A stretch of 18,933 nt of DNA from NCBI GenBank assembly GCA_030833265.1, contig JAURHO010000014.1, positions 1 to 18,933 on the forward strand, in the 5' to 3' direction. Of the stretch, positions 1 to 7,435 are shown one piece after another. Below the pieces are notes generated by a model. That model saw nothing but the letters and a program-made list of their open reading frames with translations. It was not told the origin of the DNA and ran no database searches. Numbering within the stretch: the first letter of the stretch is position 1; every line of letters starts with the position of its first letter. Origin of the DNA: Crocinitomicaceae bacterium (GTDB lineage Bacteria; Bacteroidota; Bacteroidia; Flavobacteriales_D; Crocinitomicaceae). Both the position numbers and the translations under genes were made by a program.

Positions 1-836
1 TTTGTTGGTTGGATCAGGGTGCGAACCTAACTTATAATTGGACCGGAAATTTAGCTTTCTTGGAAGAAACCATTGTCGAAATCCCTGTAACAGATCTCAA
101 TTGGTGGTACGAACAAGATAGTTCGTTTACGTTTACCGCTCAGGTCATTGATGTCAATGGGCATGCGGGTCCGGATCTCTATACGTTCAATAGCCAGAAA
201 ACCGTCAAATACGATGCGCCAGAACGCATAGACGGGCCATTTTTTATTTGGTTAACGACCAATAATAAAGCCACCGAAAATAGTTATCAGTTGTTAGACC
301 ACGCAGGTACTGTGTTGTTTGAGCGTTCCAATTTGCAAAACACCACCCAGTACAAAGACACATTTGATTTGGCCCCAGGCTGTTATTCGATCATCATTGA
401 AGACACCGACCATGATGGCTTGGCTTTTTGGTATTCAGCACAGGTAGAAGGTGAAACTTCTGGTCAGATGCGCCTTCGAAAAGTGGGAGGGAGCTATATT
501 GAATTTTTCCCTGGTGACTTCGGGCGTTACCATCGCTATGATTTTACGGTGGGCTTCACGCTAGACGCACAAGAACTCGAATCAGAAGCTGAAATCAGTG
601 TTTTCCCGAACCCGGCTTCGCATATGGCAACAATAGAAATTTCAGGTCAGGTTTTGGGCGCAGCTGCGCTTCAAATTTTAGATTTGAGTGGGAGGGTCTT
701 GCATCAAGAAACGATGGCCGCAACAGCTTCTTTTGCAGAAAGCTTCATTGACATGAGCAGTTTTGCACCAGGCACCTACATTGTAGCTATTCAAGCAGCA
801 GGCCGAACCTACACGAGTACATTAATGCGCCGTTGA
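1..836 (+). CDS. Secreted protein with T9SS type A sorting domain, 3' part only; possibly peptide-N-glycosidase F-related
   Basis: The reading frame is open from base 3 to a TGA at 834-836, so the gene begins upstream of the window. The TTG at base 9 is not a convincing start. About 277 codons are visible. The middle holds a beta-rich region with the segments GCYSIIIEDTDHDGLAFW (about bases 381-434) and FFPGDFGRYHRYDFTVGF (about 504-557). From memory these resemble the C-terminal part of peptide-N-glycosidase F-related proteins of Bacteroidota, but no catalytic region is in view, so the enzyme assignment is tentative. The last 80 or so residues are a typical T9SS type A domain: an opening VFPNPAS, a DLSGRVL strand and a final APGTYIVAIQAAGR turn and strand. 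The protein should be exported by Sec and then moved across the outer membrane by the T9SS. The 3' end overlaps the convergent DUF1003 gene by 15 bp. Confidence 0.8.
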   Translation, partial: CWLDQGANLTYNWTGNLAFLEETIVEIPVTDLNWWYEQDSSFTFTAQVIDVNGHAGPDLYTFNSQKTVKYDAPERIDGPFFIWLTTNNKATENSYQLLDHAGTVLFERSNLQNTTQYKDTFDLAPGCYSIIIEDTDHDGLAFWYSAQVEGETSGQMRLRKVGGSYIEFFPGDFGRYHRYDFTVGFTLDAQELESEAEISVFPNPASHMATIEISGQVLGAAALQILDLSGRVLHQETMAATASFAESFIDMSSFAPGTYIVAIQAAGRTYTSTLMRR

Positions 837-1532
837 TTTCTGGATGTTTTCCAGAATATCGTGTAGCATTTGTATTTGAACTTGCTGAATTTCAAAGAGG
901 TCGCTTTGTTGGCGAATGATCAGGTGGTCGAGCTTTTCATGCAAGGTTCTGATTTCTAATTCAGATTTCAAATTGATCATGTAGTCTTGTTTGGCGCGTT
1001 CACGGTCTTTTTCTTCTTGTCTATTTTGACTCATCATAATTACTGGCGCTTGTATTGCTGCAAGGCATGATAAGATGAGGTTCAATAAAATGAAGGGGTA
1101 AGGATCAAAACCTTTGTTTGACAAAAAGACGGCGTTTAAAATAATCCAGCCGAATAATACTATTCCGAAAAAAATGATGAAAGTCCAGGAACCACCAAAT
1201 GTTGCGACTTTATCGGCCAATTTTTGACCATAGCTCAATCGATCTGCGTGTTCTTTGAGTTGCTTTTGGGTAAATTGCTTGCCTTTTCCTAGGGTGTCTA
1301 CAACGCTTTTTTCGAGTTTGCTGAGTTCGCCAACTTGTTTTTTGAGTGTTTCTGAAATGTAGCGTTCGCGGTAGTAATTTAATTCTGAAAGGGATATTGG
1401 CCCTTTGCTGTCAAATTCCGGATGATCGATAGCAATGAGGTCCAAGATATTCTTTGGGATAGAGATGGCGTCAACATGTTGTGCGCTCGGAAATTCTAAG
1501 CCACTAATGGCACTTTTAAAATTGCTTTTCAT
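822..1532 (-). CDS. DUF1003 family membrane protein
   Basis: This 236-residue protein belongs to the DUF1003 family (function unknown). The hallmark core is clear: two membrane helices at about 117-137 and 146-167, joined by a short loop with FDPYPF, followed by QAPVIMMSQNRQEEKDRERA and the conserved tail DYMINLKSELEIRTLHEKLD. The N-terminal 110 residues look soluble and contain a charged helical stretch. Residues 172-236 are strongly helical and probably form a coiled coil facing the cytoplasm. ATG at 1530-1532 is the only good start. An imperfect Bacteroidota -7 element (TAccTTTA, minus strand, bases 1561-1568) lies 29 nt upstream of it. The gene stands alone, divergent from the choice-of-anchor B gene and overlapping the end of the upstream secreted protein. 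No role can be deduced from its neighbours. Confidence 0.9.
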   Translation of the reverse strand: MKSNFKSAISGLEFPSAQHVDAISIPKNILDLIAIDHPEFDSKGPISLSELNYYRERYISETLKKQVGELSKLEKSVVDTLGKGKQFTQKQLKEHADRLSYGQKLADKVATFGGSWTFIIFFGIVLFGWIILNAVFLSNKGFDPYPFILLNLILSCLAAIQAPVIMMSQNRQEEKDRERAKQDYMINLKSELEIRTLHEKLDHLIIRQQSDLFEIQQVQIQMLHDILENIQKSTAH

Positions 1533-1560
1533 TTGAAAAATTTAATGATGTATTCCTAAC

Positions 1561-1568
1561 TAAAGGTA
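1561..1568 (-). promoter_or_regulatory. Possible -7 element for the DUF1003 gene
   Basis: Read on the minus strand these bases are TAccTTTA, one mismatch from the Bacteroidota -7 consensus TAnnTTTG. They sit 29 nt before the start codon. I see no matching -33 TTTG about 20 bp upstream, so this is a weak candidate. Confidence 0.25.
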
Positions 1569-1621
1569 CAGTAAATTGATGCCCGATATTGTTTACTTTT
1601 ATAGAAATGTTTTCGCAGCGC

Positions 1622-3964
1622 ATGAAAAAGCACTTTTTTCTTTACTGGATCTTTCTTTTGCCTTTCCATTTTTTGGCACAATTCTCCATTGATTCTTTGT
1701 CGCACATTGATTATCAGGCACTTCATGGCGCCAATCTGAACGATGTTTGGGGTTATGTTGATGAGTTAGGAAATGAATACGCAATCGTCGGTACATCCAA
1801 AGGCACCTCCATTGTCAATATCACCAATGGCGCACAGCCACAAGAAGTTTTTTGGTTACCCGGATCAACATCGATTTGGCGCGACCCTTGTGTTTCAGGA
1901 GACTACGCATACGTAACCACAGAAGCAGAAGACGGTCTGCTCATTATAGATTTAAGTCCTTTGCCGCAATCCACAAACCTAACTTCTGTGCTTTACACAG
2001 GCCCTGCATCGGCGCCTTGGCAAAGTGCACACACTTGTTATACCAGCCCGAATGGTTACGCTTATATTTTTGGCGCAAACAGGGGTAATGGTGGCGTCAT
2101 TATTTTGGACCTCAATCAAAACCCAATGGCGCCAGTAGAGGTTGGAACCTACGATCCGTTTTATGTTCACGACGGTTTTGAACGAAATGATACCCTTTAC
2201 GTTGGTCACATCTACGACGGATTTTTCAGTATTTTAAATGTCGCCGATAAAGCCAATCCAATTTTATTGGCAACGCAAAGCACACCTAATTTTTTCACGC
2301 ACAACATTTGGCCAAGTGCCAATGGCCAAGTGGTCTATACCACCGATGAAATTTCAGGCGCTTCTGTTGCCGCTTACGACATTTCCAACCTACAACAAAT
2401 TTCACTGATTGATAAAGTTCAGAACAACCAAGGTACTTTTGTCATTCCACACAATGTGCATGTCAAAGGGGAGTATTTAGTTACGAGTTATTACAGTGAC
2501 GGTATCGTGGTTCACGATGCACATGATCCTGAAAATTTGATCAAATTAGGGTCTTATGATACCTATCCTGGGCAAACACCCGGATACGATGGATGCTGGG
2601 GTGTTTATCCCTTCTTTCCATCCAATAAAGCAGTTGCAGCCGACATCACGGGGGGCTTATTCATCTTGCAAGTTCAATATGCCGCAGCAGCTGCGCTGAA
2701 TGGCCAAGTAAAGAACTTACTAACTGGCGCAGTACTCGAACAAGCAAGTGTTAGTTTAACAGGAGCTGCCATGACTGAGCTTACTAATGCTGCGGGTCAG
2801 TACAAAACAGGAATGGGGCAGAGTGGTAGTTATGTACTAACCGTAAACAAACCGGGTTTCTATCCGCAAACCCTCAATGTGAATTTGGTTGCGGGTCAAA
2901 CTATTACTCAAAATGTCAATCTCATACCAATCCCACCTTATCAGCTTCAAGTACAAGTTTTTGAAGCAGGCACGAATCTCCCGCTGAGCAATGTCCAAAT
3001 TGAATTGAAGCATCCACAAATAATTCATACGGGCCTCACCAATGGCTTGGGTCAAGAAGAATTGACCTTATTCTACCAAGATATCTATGAGTTGGTGGTA
3101 GGAAAATGGGGCTACCAAAGCAAATGTGCAAATCTGCAAATTGACGCGAGTACGCAAACCCTTGCTTTTTATCTTCAAAAAGGCTTCTACGACGACTTCA
3201 GTTTTGATTACGGTTGGTCGGTTATTGGCGATGCGCAAACCGGCATGTGGGAACGTGGAAAAGTCAATCCAACTACACAAACCGTTATGGGTTCCGATGT
3301 CGAGCTCGATTGTTTTGATCAAGGGATGTATACTGGAATCGGAACCACGCCTCATCCAGATGCCGCAGATGTTGACAACGGTTTTACCCAGCTGATTTCT
3401 CCTGTTTTCAATACCAATGGCCTCGCCACACCGTATTTAAATTATGCGCGGTCATTTTTCTGTTACCACGGACCCGGCGCATTTTCGGATACTTTTTTGG
3501 TGGTCTTGAGCAATGGCCTACAAGATGTAGTGCTCGAACAAATCATTGGCCCACAAGGCCAGCCGATGCAATGGGAATACAAGAGTTTTCCGCTCAGTGG
3601 CTTACTCGATTTAAATTCAAATTTGCAGTTATTTGTCCGAACCGCTGACTACGCTGGAAACCCAAATATCACCGAAGCCGCTTTTGATCATTTTAGCATC
3701 ACGAATGAGTCGGTTTTGAGCGTTGGGCAAAATAACCCAATCAATCCATACTTACTGCAGCCCAATCCTGGCAATGGTTCAATCGAAATTATTGGTCTGA
3801 ATTCCCTAACTTCAATTAGCATTTTTACTGCCGATGCCAAGTGTGTTTACAAGCAGCTGCACGATGAACAACATAGAATCCTCAACACCCAACAACTTGA
3901 TTCGGGCATCTATTGGGTGCAAATTGGCAATCAAATGCTCAAATGGGTAAAGTCGGCGCAATAA
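1622..3964 (+). CDS. Choice-of-anchor B family T9SS cargo protein
   Basis: I place the start at ATG 1622 (780 residues) because it gives a compact signal peptide, MKKHFFLYWIFLLPFHFLAQ. ATG 1607 and TTG 1589 are in frame but add a charged extension. Residues about 25-355 match the choice-of-anchor B family: a propeller-like series of strands in which motifs such as GTSIVNIT, DGLLIIDLS and GGVIILDL recur. Two carboxypeptidase-regulatory-like beta-sandwich domains follow (about 358-437 and 438-520), then a region from about 521 beginning FYDDFSFDYGW that resembles a choice-of-anchor J/MAM-like domain. A T9SS type A sorting domain starts near 708 (LLQPNPGNGS) and ends SGIYWVQIGNQMLKWVK. The protein should be secreted and surface-attached or released. 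Its ligand is unknown. Downstream, 25 bp separate it from the glycosyltransferase operon and no terminator is visible between them, so read-through is possible. Confidence 0.88.
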   Translation: MKKHFFLYWIFLLPFHFLAQFSIDSLSHIDYQALHGANLNDVWGYVDELGNEYAIVGTSKGTSIVNITNGAQPQEVFWLPGSTSIWRDPCVSGDYAYVTTEAEDGLLIIDLSPLPQSTNLTSVLYTGPASAPWQSAHTCYTSPNGYAYIFGANRGNGGVIILDLNQNPMAPVEVGTYDPFYVHDGFERNDTLYVGHIYDGFFSILNVADKANPILLATQSTPNFFTHNIWPSANGQVVYTTDEISGASVAAYDISNLQQISLIDKVQNNQGTFVIPHNVHVKGEYLVTSYYSDGIVVHDAHDPENLIKLGSYDTYPGQTPGYDGCWGVYPFFPSNKAVAADITGGLFILQVQYAAAAALNGQVKNLLTGAVLEQASVSLTGAAMTELTNAAGQYKTGMGQSGSYVLTVNKPGFYPQTLNVNLVAGQTITQNVNLIPIPPYQLQVQVFEAGTNLPLSNVQIELKHPQIIHTGLTNGLGQEELTLFYQDIYELVVGKWGYQSKCANLQIDASTQTLAFYLQKGFYDDFSFDYGWSVIGDAQTGMWERGKVNPTTQTVMGSDVELDCFDQGMYTGIGTTPHPDAADVDNGFTQLISPVFNTNGLATPYLNYARSFFCYHGPGAFSDTFLVVLSNGLQDVVLEQIIGPQGQPMQWEYKSFPLSGLLDLNSNLQLFVRTADYAGNPNITEAAFDHFSITNESVLSVGQNNPINPYLLQPNPGNGSIEIIGLNSLTSISIFTADAKCVYKQLHDEQHRILNTQQLDSGIYWVQIGNQMLKWVKSAQ

Positions 3965-3973
3965 AAAAAGGTT

Positions 3974-3981
3974 TAACTTTG
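3974..3981 (+). promoter_or_regulatory. -7 element (TAacTTTG) before the glycosyltransferase operon
   Basis: The bases match the Bacteroidota -7 consensus TAnnTTTG exactly and end 8 nt before the ATG at 3990. No TTTG or TTG lies at the usual distance upstream, so a -33 element is missing. If used, transcription would begin only a few bases before the start codon. Confidence 0.45.
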
Positions 3982-3989
3982 AACTACAC

Positions 3990-4943
3990 ATGAACGCAAT
4001 ACAAATTTCTGTTGTCATTCCTTTGTTCAATGAAGAGGAATCTTTGCCAGAGCTACACAGCTGGTTACAGCGTGTACTTACCGCAAATCACTTTGCTTAT
4101 GAAATCTTGTTTGTTGACGACGGCAGCAAAGACAACTCATGGGCTGTTATTGAAGCTTTAAGTGCCAAAGATACTGCAGTAAAAGGCATTCGTTTTCAAA
4201 AAAATTATGGCAAGTCTGCAGCCTTGCACATGGGTTTTGAAGCAGCACAAGGCGCGGTGGTTATTACCATGGACGCCGACCTCCAAGATTCCCCAGACGA
4301 AATCCCGGAACTTTACAGACTCATTACTGAAGTAGACCTCGACGTGGTTTCTGGCTGGAAAAAAGTGCGTCATGACCCTATTTCCAAGACCATTCCCACC
4401 AAACTCTATAACTGGGCCGCCAGACGCATCACCGGCATTTACCTCCACGATTTCAATTGTGGTTTGAAGGCCTATAAATCAGCAGTTGTAAAGAGCATTG
4501 AACTCTACGGAGACATGCATCGCTACATTCCAGCGCTTGCCAAATATGCTGGTTTCAACAAAATTGGAGAAAAAGTTGTCGAGCACCGCGCGCGCAAATT
4601 TGGCGTCACGAAGTTTGGCCTGAATCGTTTCTTGAATGGCCCGCTTGACCTCATGACGGTTGCTTTTATGGGCAAGTTTGGCAAGAAACCGATGCACTTT
4701 TTTGGCGCTCTTGGCGTCCTGATGTTTATGCTCGGATTTGGTTTATTTCTCTATATGGGGATCGATAAAATCTTTTTTCATCCGATCGCACAGCGCTTGT
4801 CTGAACGCTCTGAATTTTATGTCGCCTTAGTGGCAATGGTCATTGGTGTGCAGTTCTTCCTGACAGGTTTTGTCGCAGAACTAATCGGTCGCAACTCAAG
4901 TACCCGCAATCATTACCTAGTGGCTAGCCGTTTGGGTCTATGA
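3990..4943 (+). CDS. Family 2 glycosyltransferase, DPM1/GtrB type (polyprenyl-phosphate sugar synthase)
   Basis: This 317-residue protein should transfer a sugar from a nucleotide donor to a polyprenyl-phosphate lipid at the cytoplasmic face of the inner membrane. The GT-A fold starts at once with SVVIPLFNEEESLPEL. The nucleotide-binding Asp pair is at 43-44 (VDDGSKDNS), and the metal-binding motif DADLQD is at 95-100. NCGLKAYKS and the acceptor-side region follow. Two C-terminal membrane helices lie at about 232-258 and 277-300, ending in the conserved segment QFFLTGFVAELIGR. Order and length fit GtrB/ArnC/DPM1-like enzymes. ATG 3990 directly precedes the conserved N-terminus. The stop overlaps the next start by 4 bp (ATGA), and the gene opens a four-gene operon with a phosphatase, a MORN protein and a second glycosyltransferase. 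The sugar transferred cannot be read from the sequence. Confidence 0.92.
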   Translation: MNAIQISVVIPLFNEEESLPELHSWLQRVLTANHFAYEILFVDDGSKDNSWAVIEALSAKDTAVKGIRFQKNYGKSAALHMGFEAAQGAVVITMDADLQDSPDEIPELYRLITEVDLDVVSGWKKVRHDPISKTIPTKLYNWAARRITGIYLHDFNCGLKAYKSAVVKSIELYGDMHRYIPALAKYAGFNKIGEKVVEHRARKFGVTKFGLNRFLNGPLDLMTVAFMGKFGKKPMHFFGALGVLMFMLGFGLFLYMGIDKIFFHPIAQRLSERSEFYVALVAMVIGVQFFLTGFVAELIGRNSSTRNHYLVASRLGL

Positions 4944-5482
4944 ACAAACTTCCAAAAATCGATCAGAGCTGGACGCTATTCCTAGATCGCGATGGCGTTA
5001 TAAACAAGCGAAATTTCGATGGCTATATCTTGCAATGGTCTGATTTTCAATTTACAGATGGCTTGCTAAGTGCTGCTCAGCAGCTGGGCGCTATGTTTGG
5101 AAATGTAGTTGTTGTAACCAACCAACAATGTGTGGCCAAGCAACTCATTACTGAGCAAGATCTTGTGTTGTTGCATCAAAAAATGCACAATGAATTGGCA
5201 GTGAATGGACTTCAAATAGCGGCTGTCAAGGTGGCCACTGAACTCAAGAACGAGCCGCCTTTCAGACGTAAACCCAATACACAAATGGCCTTAGAGGTCA
5301 AAGAAGCTTTCCCAGATGTCGCTTTTCAAAAGTCAGTGATGGTAGGTGATACCGATTCAGATATCGCCTTTGGCAAAGCCCTCGGCATGTTTACAGTGTT
5401 GGTCCGATCGCAAGAAGTGACCTCAGAAATTCCTGATCTTTACATTGACCGCTTGGCCGATTTACCAAATTTGCTCTTATGA
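4940..5482 (+). CDS. HAD-IIIA family phosphatase, GmhB/histidinol-phosphatase-like
   Basis: This 180-residue protein contains the HAD motifs in order: motif I LFLDRDGVINKR, with the nucleophile and acid/base Asp at 16 and 18; motif II VVTNQQ, with Thr60; motif III KPNTQMA, with Lys111; and motif IV MVGDTDSDIAFGKALGM, with Asp at 137 and 141. Length and motif spacing match D,D-heptose 1,7-bisphosphate phosphatase (GmhB) and histidinol phosphatase relatives. However, the Cys-rich zinc loop of GmhB is absent: the segment before Lys111 reads NEPPFRR, without Cys or His. The substrate is therefore uncertain, and a sugar phosphate is the natural guess in this operon. Both ends use 4-bp ATGA overlaps with the neighbouring genes, so its translation is probably coupled to theirs. 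Confidence 0.88.
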   Translation: MNKLPKIDQSWTLFLDRDGVINKRNFDGYILQWSDFQFTDGLLSAAQQLGAMFGNVVVVTNQQCVAKQLITEQDLVLLHQKMHNELAVNGLQIAAVKVATELKNEPPFRRKPNTQMALEVKEAFPDVAFQKSVMVGDTDSDIAFGKALGMFTVLVRSQEVTSEIPDLYIDRLADLPNLLL

Positions 5483-6234
5483 AATACGTTGTCTTTTTGA
5501 TCTTTTCAGCGCTTTTGTTCGGACTTCAGGCGCAAATGAACCAGACCGATGCCAAGGGGAAAAAACAAGGTCCTTGGCAAAAAACTTACCCCAATTCTTC
5601 GGTGCTCATTTATCAAGGAACCTTTAAGGATGACCAACCGGTAGGTGTGTTCAATTATTATTTTCCCGATGGCGCCCTCAAGGCCAAAATAGAACACGGC
5701 TTACCTGGAGGAAAGGCTGCAGTCCAGCTTTATTTTGACAACGGGCAAGTACTGTCTGATGGCTTTTATAAAAAAGAGAAAAAGGATTCTTTGTGGTTCA
5801 ATTATGCACAGTCTGGCGAACTCATGAGCGCCGAGAATTACAAAAATGACGAACTCAACGGCAAAGCCCTTTACTACTACAAAGAAGGGCAAGTCATGGA
5901 ACACAAGCTACAGGTTGAAAGACGTGTTCAGTACCTCGATGGCAAACTCCATGGCAAGTACCAAAGCTATTTTTACAATGGCAAACTCAAGCAGGAGGGA
6001 AGCTATGAACGCGGCATGAAGCAAGGTTTGTGGTCTGAATACAACGCTAAAGGAGTGCTTATTGGCACCATGAAATACACCAACGACTTTTTACATGGGT
6101 GGGTGACTACCTATGACGAAGCAGGGCAAGTGCTCAATAAAGTGCTCTATTTAGATGGTCAAAAACTTTCCGAGAAAGAACTCGCTATTTATTTATCGAA
6201 CTGCAAAGCAAGGAACATAAAACCCATAGAATGA
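5479..6234 (+). CDS. Exported MORN-repeat (YwqK-like) protein
   Basis: This 251-residue protein starts with a signal peptide (MKYVVFLIFSALLFGLQA, likely cut after Ala18) and then consists almost wholly of MORN-variant repeats of about 20-25 residues. Examples are GPWQKTYPNSS, GVFNYYFPDGALKAK, LWFNYAQSGELMSAENY, GKYQSYFYNGKLKQEGSY and GLWSEYNAKGVLIGTMKY. Such proteins are often named YwqK-family antitoxins in databases, but no toxin gene is nearby and the export signal argues against that role. The mature protein should lie in the periplasm or at the outer membrane; no lipobox Cys is present. It sits between a phosphatase and a glycosyltransferase gene with ATGA overlaps on both sides, so it is made together with them. 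Its function is unknown; a binding or scaffold role in envelope glycan assembly is an inference. Confidence 0.85.
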   Translation: MKYVVFLIFSALLFGLQAQMNQTDAKGKKQGPWQKTYPNSSVLIYQGTFKDDQPVGVFNYYFPDGALKAKIEHGLPGGKAAVQLYFDNGQVLSDGFYKKEKKDSLWFNYAQSGELMSAENYKNDELNGKALYYYKEGQVMEHKLQVERRVQYLDGKLHGKYQSYFYNGKLKQEGSYERGMKQGLWSEYNAKGVLIGTMKYTNDFLHGWVTTYDEAGQVLNKVLYLDGQKLSEKELAIYLSNCKARNIKPIE

Positions 6235-7364
6235 GTCAGCAAGAAACGGAAAAATGGTTGTTTTTTTCTGCGCTCCCACCATTTCGAGGAGGCATTGCTC
6301 AGTTTAGTGTGGCCACTATCAAAGCTTTGGCCACTCGCGTTTCTGTTAAGGGTTTTACCTTCAAGCAACAATACCCAAATTTCTTGTTCCCGGGCAGCTC
6401 TCAATTAGACCTAGAGTCTTCAAATGAGCAGCAATATCCGCGTATCGTCTCCACATTTTTACCCTGGACTTATCTCCGTGCCCTGCGCCATTTTCGAAAA
6501 GAAAAGCCTGCAGTCTTTGTGACGAGTTATTGGATGACATTTTTTGCACCCATGATGGCTTTTTGGGCCGCTTTTCTCCCTAAAAAAACCAAGAAAATCG
6601 CCATTGTACACAATTTAAAACCCCATGAATCGCGTTTTTTTGATGCGTTTTTCAATCGCTTATTTGTGAAGCAGTACGATGCGTTTGTGGTGCTTTCTGA
6701 GGCTGTAGGGCAAGATATTTTACAAGTGAAACCCACTGCAAAAATCAAGCACATCGCACATCCGCCTTATGCGATCGAACAAACAGCGCTGGATCAAGCG
6801 AAGTGCCGTCAGCACCTTGGCCTTGATCCCGCTAAAAAAACCTTGTTGTTTTTTGGCCTGATCCGAACCTACAAAGGCTTACTCGAACTGATCCAAGCTT
6901 TTAGTTTACTAGATGATCAATATCAGCTCTTGATTGCAGGCGAGGTTTACGGCGCTGCCAGCAACTATGAACGCGCTCTTGCCAATTCAAGCAATCAAAA
7001 TTGGCGCTTTGTAAATCAATTTATCCCAAACGATGAGGTGGCGCAATACTTTCAAGCAGCTGATTTAGTCGTGCTACCATACCTCAGTGCCACGCAATCG
7101 GGTGTGCGCGCTCTGGCACTTGCGCAAAAAAGAGCAGTTTTGTGCACCAATGTCGGCGGCTTAGCTGAGGGCTTAGTGGCCAATCAAGAAGGTTTTGAAT
7201 TGGCGCAAACCGATCCAAAACCCTTTGCAAATCAAATCCATGAGCTATTTGAGCGTGGAAATGTGAGCGCGTGTAATTTAGCGCTGGCCCATAAAAACAA
7301 CAACACAGACCAAGCTTGGCTAGACTTCGCTGCAGCAATAATTGAATTCAGCAAAACTGTCTAG
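6231..7364 (+). CDS. Family 4 (GT-B) glycosyltransferase
   Basis: This 377-residue cytoplasmic enzyme has the two-domain GT-B layout. The N-terminal domain opens with the glycine loop LPPFRGGIAQFS (residues 15-26) and a later KQQYPNFLFPGSSQ segment. The C-terminal donor-binding domain begins near 200 with LLFFGLIRTYKGLLELIQAF (Arg212, Lys215) and contains DLVVLPYLSATQSGVRALAL and CTNVGGLAEGL. Many Bacteroidota family 4 enzymes share the TQSGV...VGGLAE form. Counting back from the Gly-Gly pair, the usual EX7E glutamates fall on Ala287 and Leu295, so the canonical motif is not present. Donor and acceptor are unknown. The gene is last in the four-gene operon, starting by ATGA overlap with the MORN gene. 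Its TAG at 7362-7364 is followed within 10 bp by the secDF promoter, and no terminator hairpin is visible. Confidence 0.88.
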   Translation: MSQQETEKWLFFSALPPFRGGIAQFSVATIKALATRVSVKGFTFKQQYPNFLFPGSSQLDLESSNEQQYPRIVSTFLPWTYLRALRHFRKEKPAVFVTSYWMTFFAPMMAFWAAFLPKKTKKIAIVHNLKPHESRFFDAFFNRLFVKQYDAFVVLSEAVGQDILQVKPTAKIKHIAHPPYAIEQTALDQAKCRQHLGLDPAKKTLLFFGLIRTYKGLLELIQAFSLLDDQYQLLIAGEVYGAASNYERALANSSNQNWRFVNQFIPNDEVAQYFQAADLVVLPYLSATQSGVRALALAQKRAVLCTNVGGLAEGLVANQEGFELAQTDPKPFANQIHELFERGNVSACNLALAHKNNNTDQAWLDFAAAIIEFSKTV

Positions 7365-7372
7365 ATTTTTTA

Positions 7373-7404
7373 TTTGAATTTAAGGATCCTAAATCCTATA
7401 TTTG
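7373..7404 (+). promoter_or_regulatory. secDF promoter, Bacteroidota consensus
   Basis: TTTG at 7373-7376 and TATATTTG at 7397-7404 are separated by 20 bp, matching the Bacteroidota sigma-A pattern TTTG-N19-21-TAnnTTTG at every fixed position. Transcription should start near 7410, giving a leader of about 25 nt before the ATG at 7436. The leader is A/T-rich without a Shine-Dalgarno sequence, as expected for this phylum. Confidence 0.8.
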
Positions 7405-7435
7405 CAACCTTAATTCAAATTCAAATATTCAAGAA

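Noticed and set aside
838..856. 7-bp hairpin (TTCTGGA/TCCAGAA, 5-nt loop) just after the stop of the first gene, a possible terminator
   Set aside because: No T-run follows, and the bases are coding sequence of the DUF1003 gene. A short stem of this kind is expected by chance.
5479..6234. Toxin-antitoxin module suggested by the YwqK-family similarity
   Set aside because: There is no toxin-like small gene adjacent, and the protein has a signal peptide.
7365..7435. Small regulatory reading frame (arrest peptide of SecM/VemP type) or riboswitch upstream of secDF
   Set aside because: The gap is only 71 bp, with a predicted leader of about 25 nt. No small frame or structured element fits.
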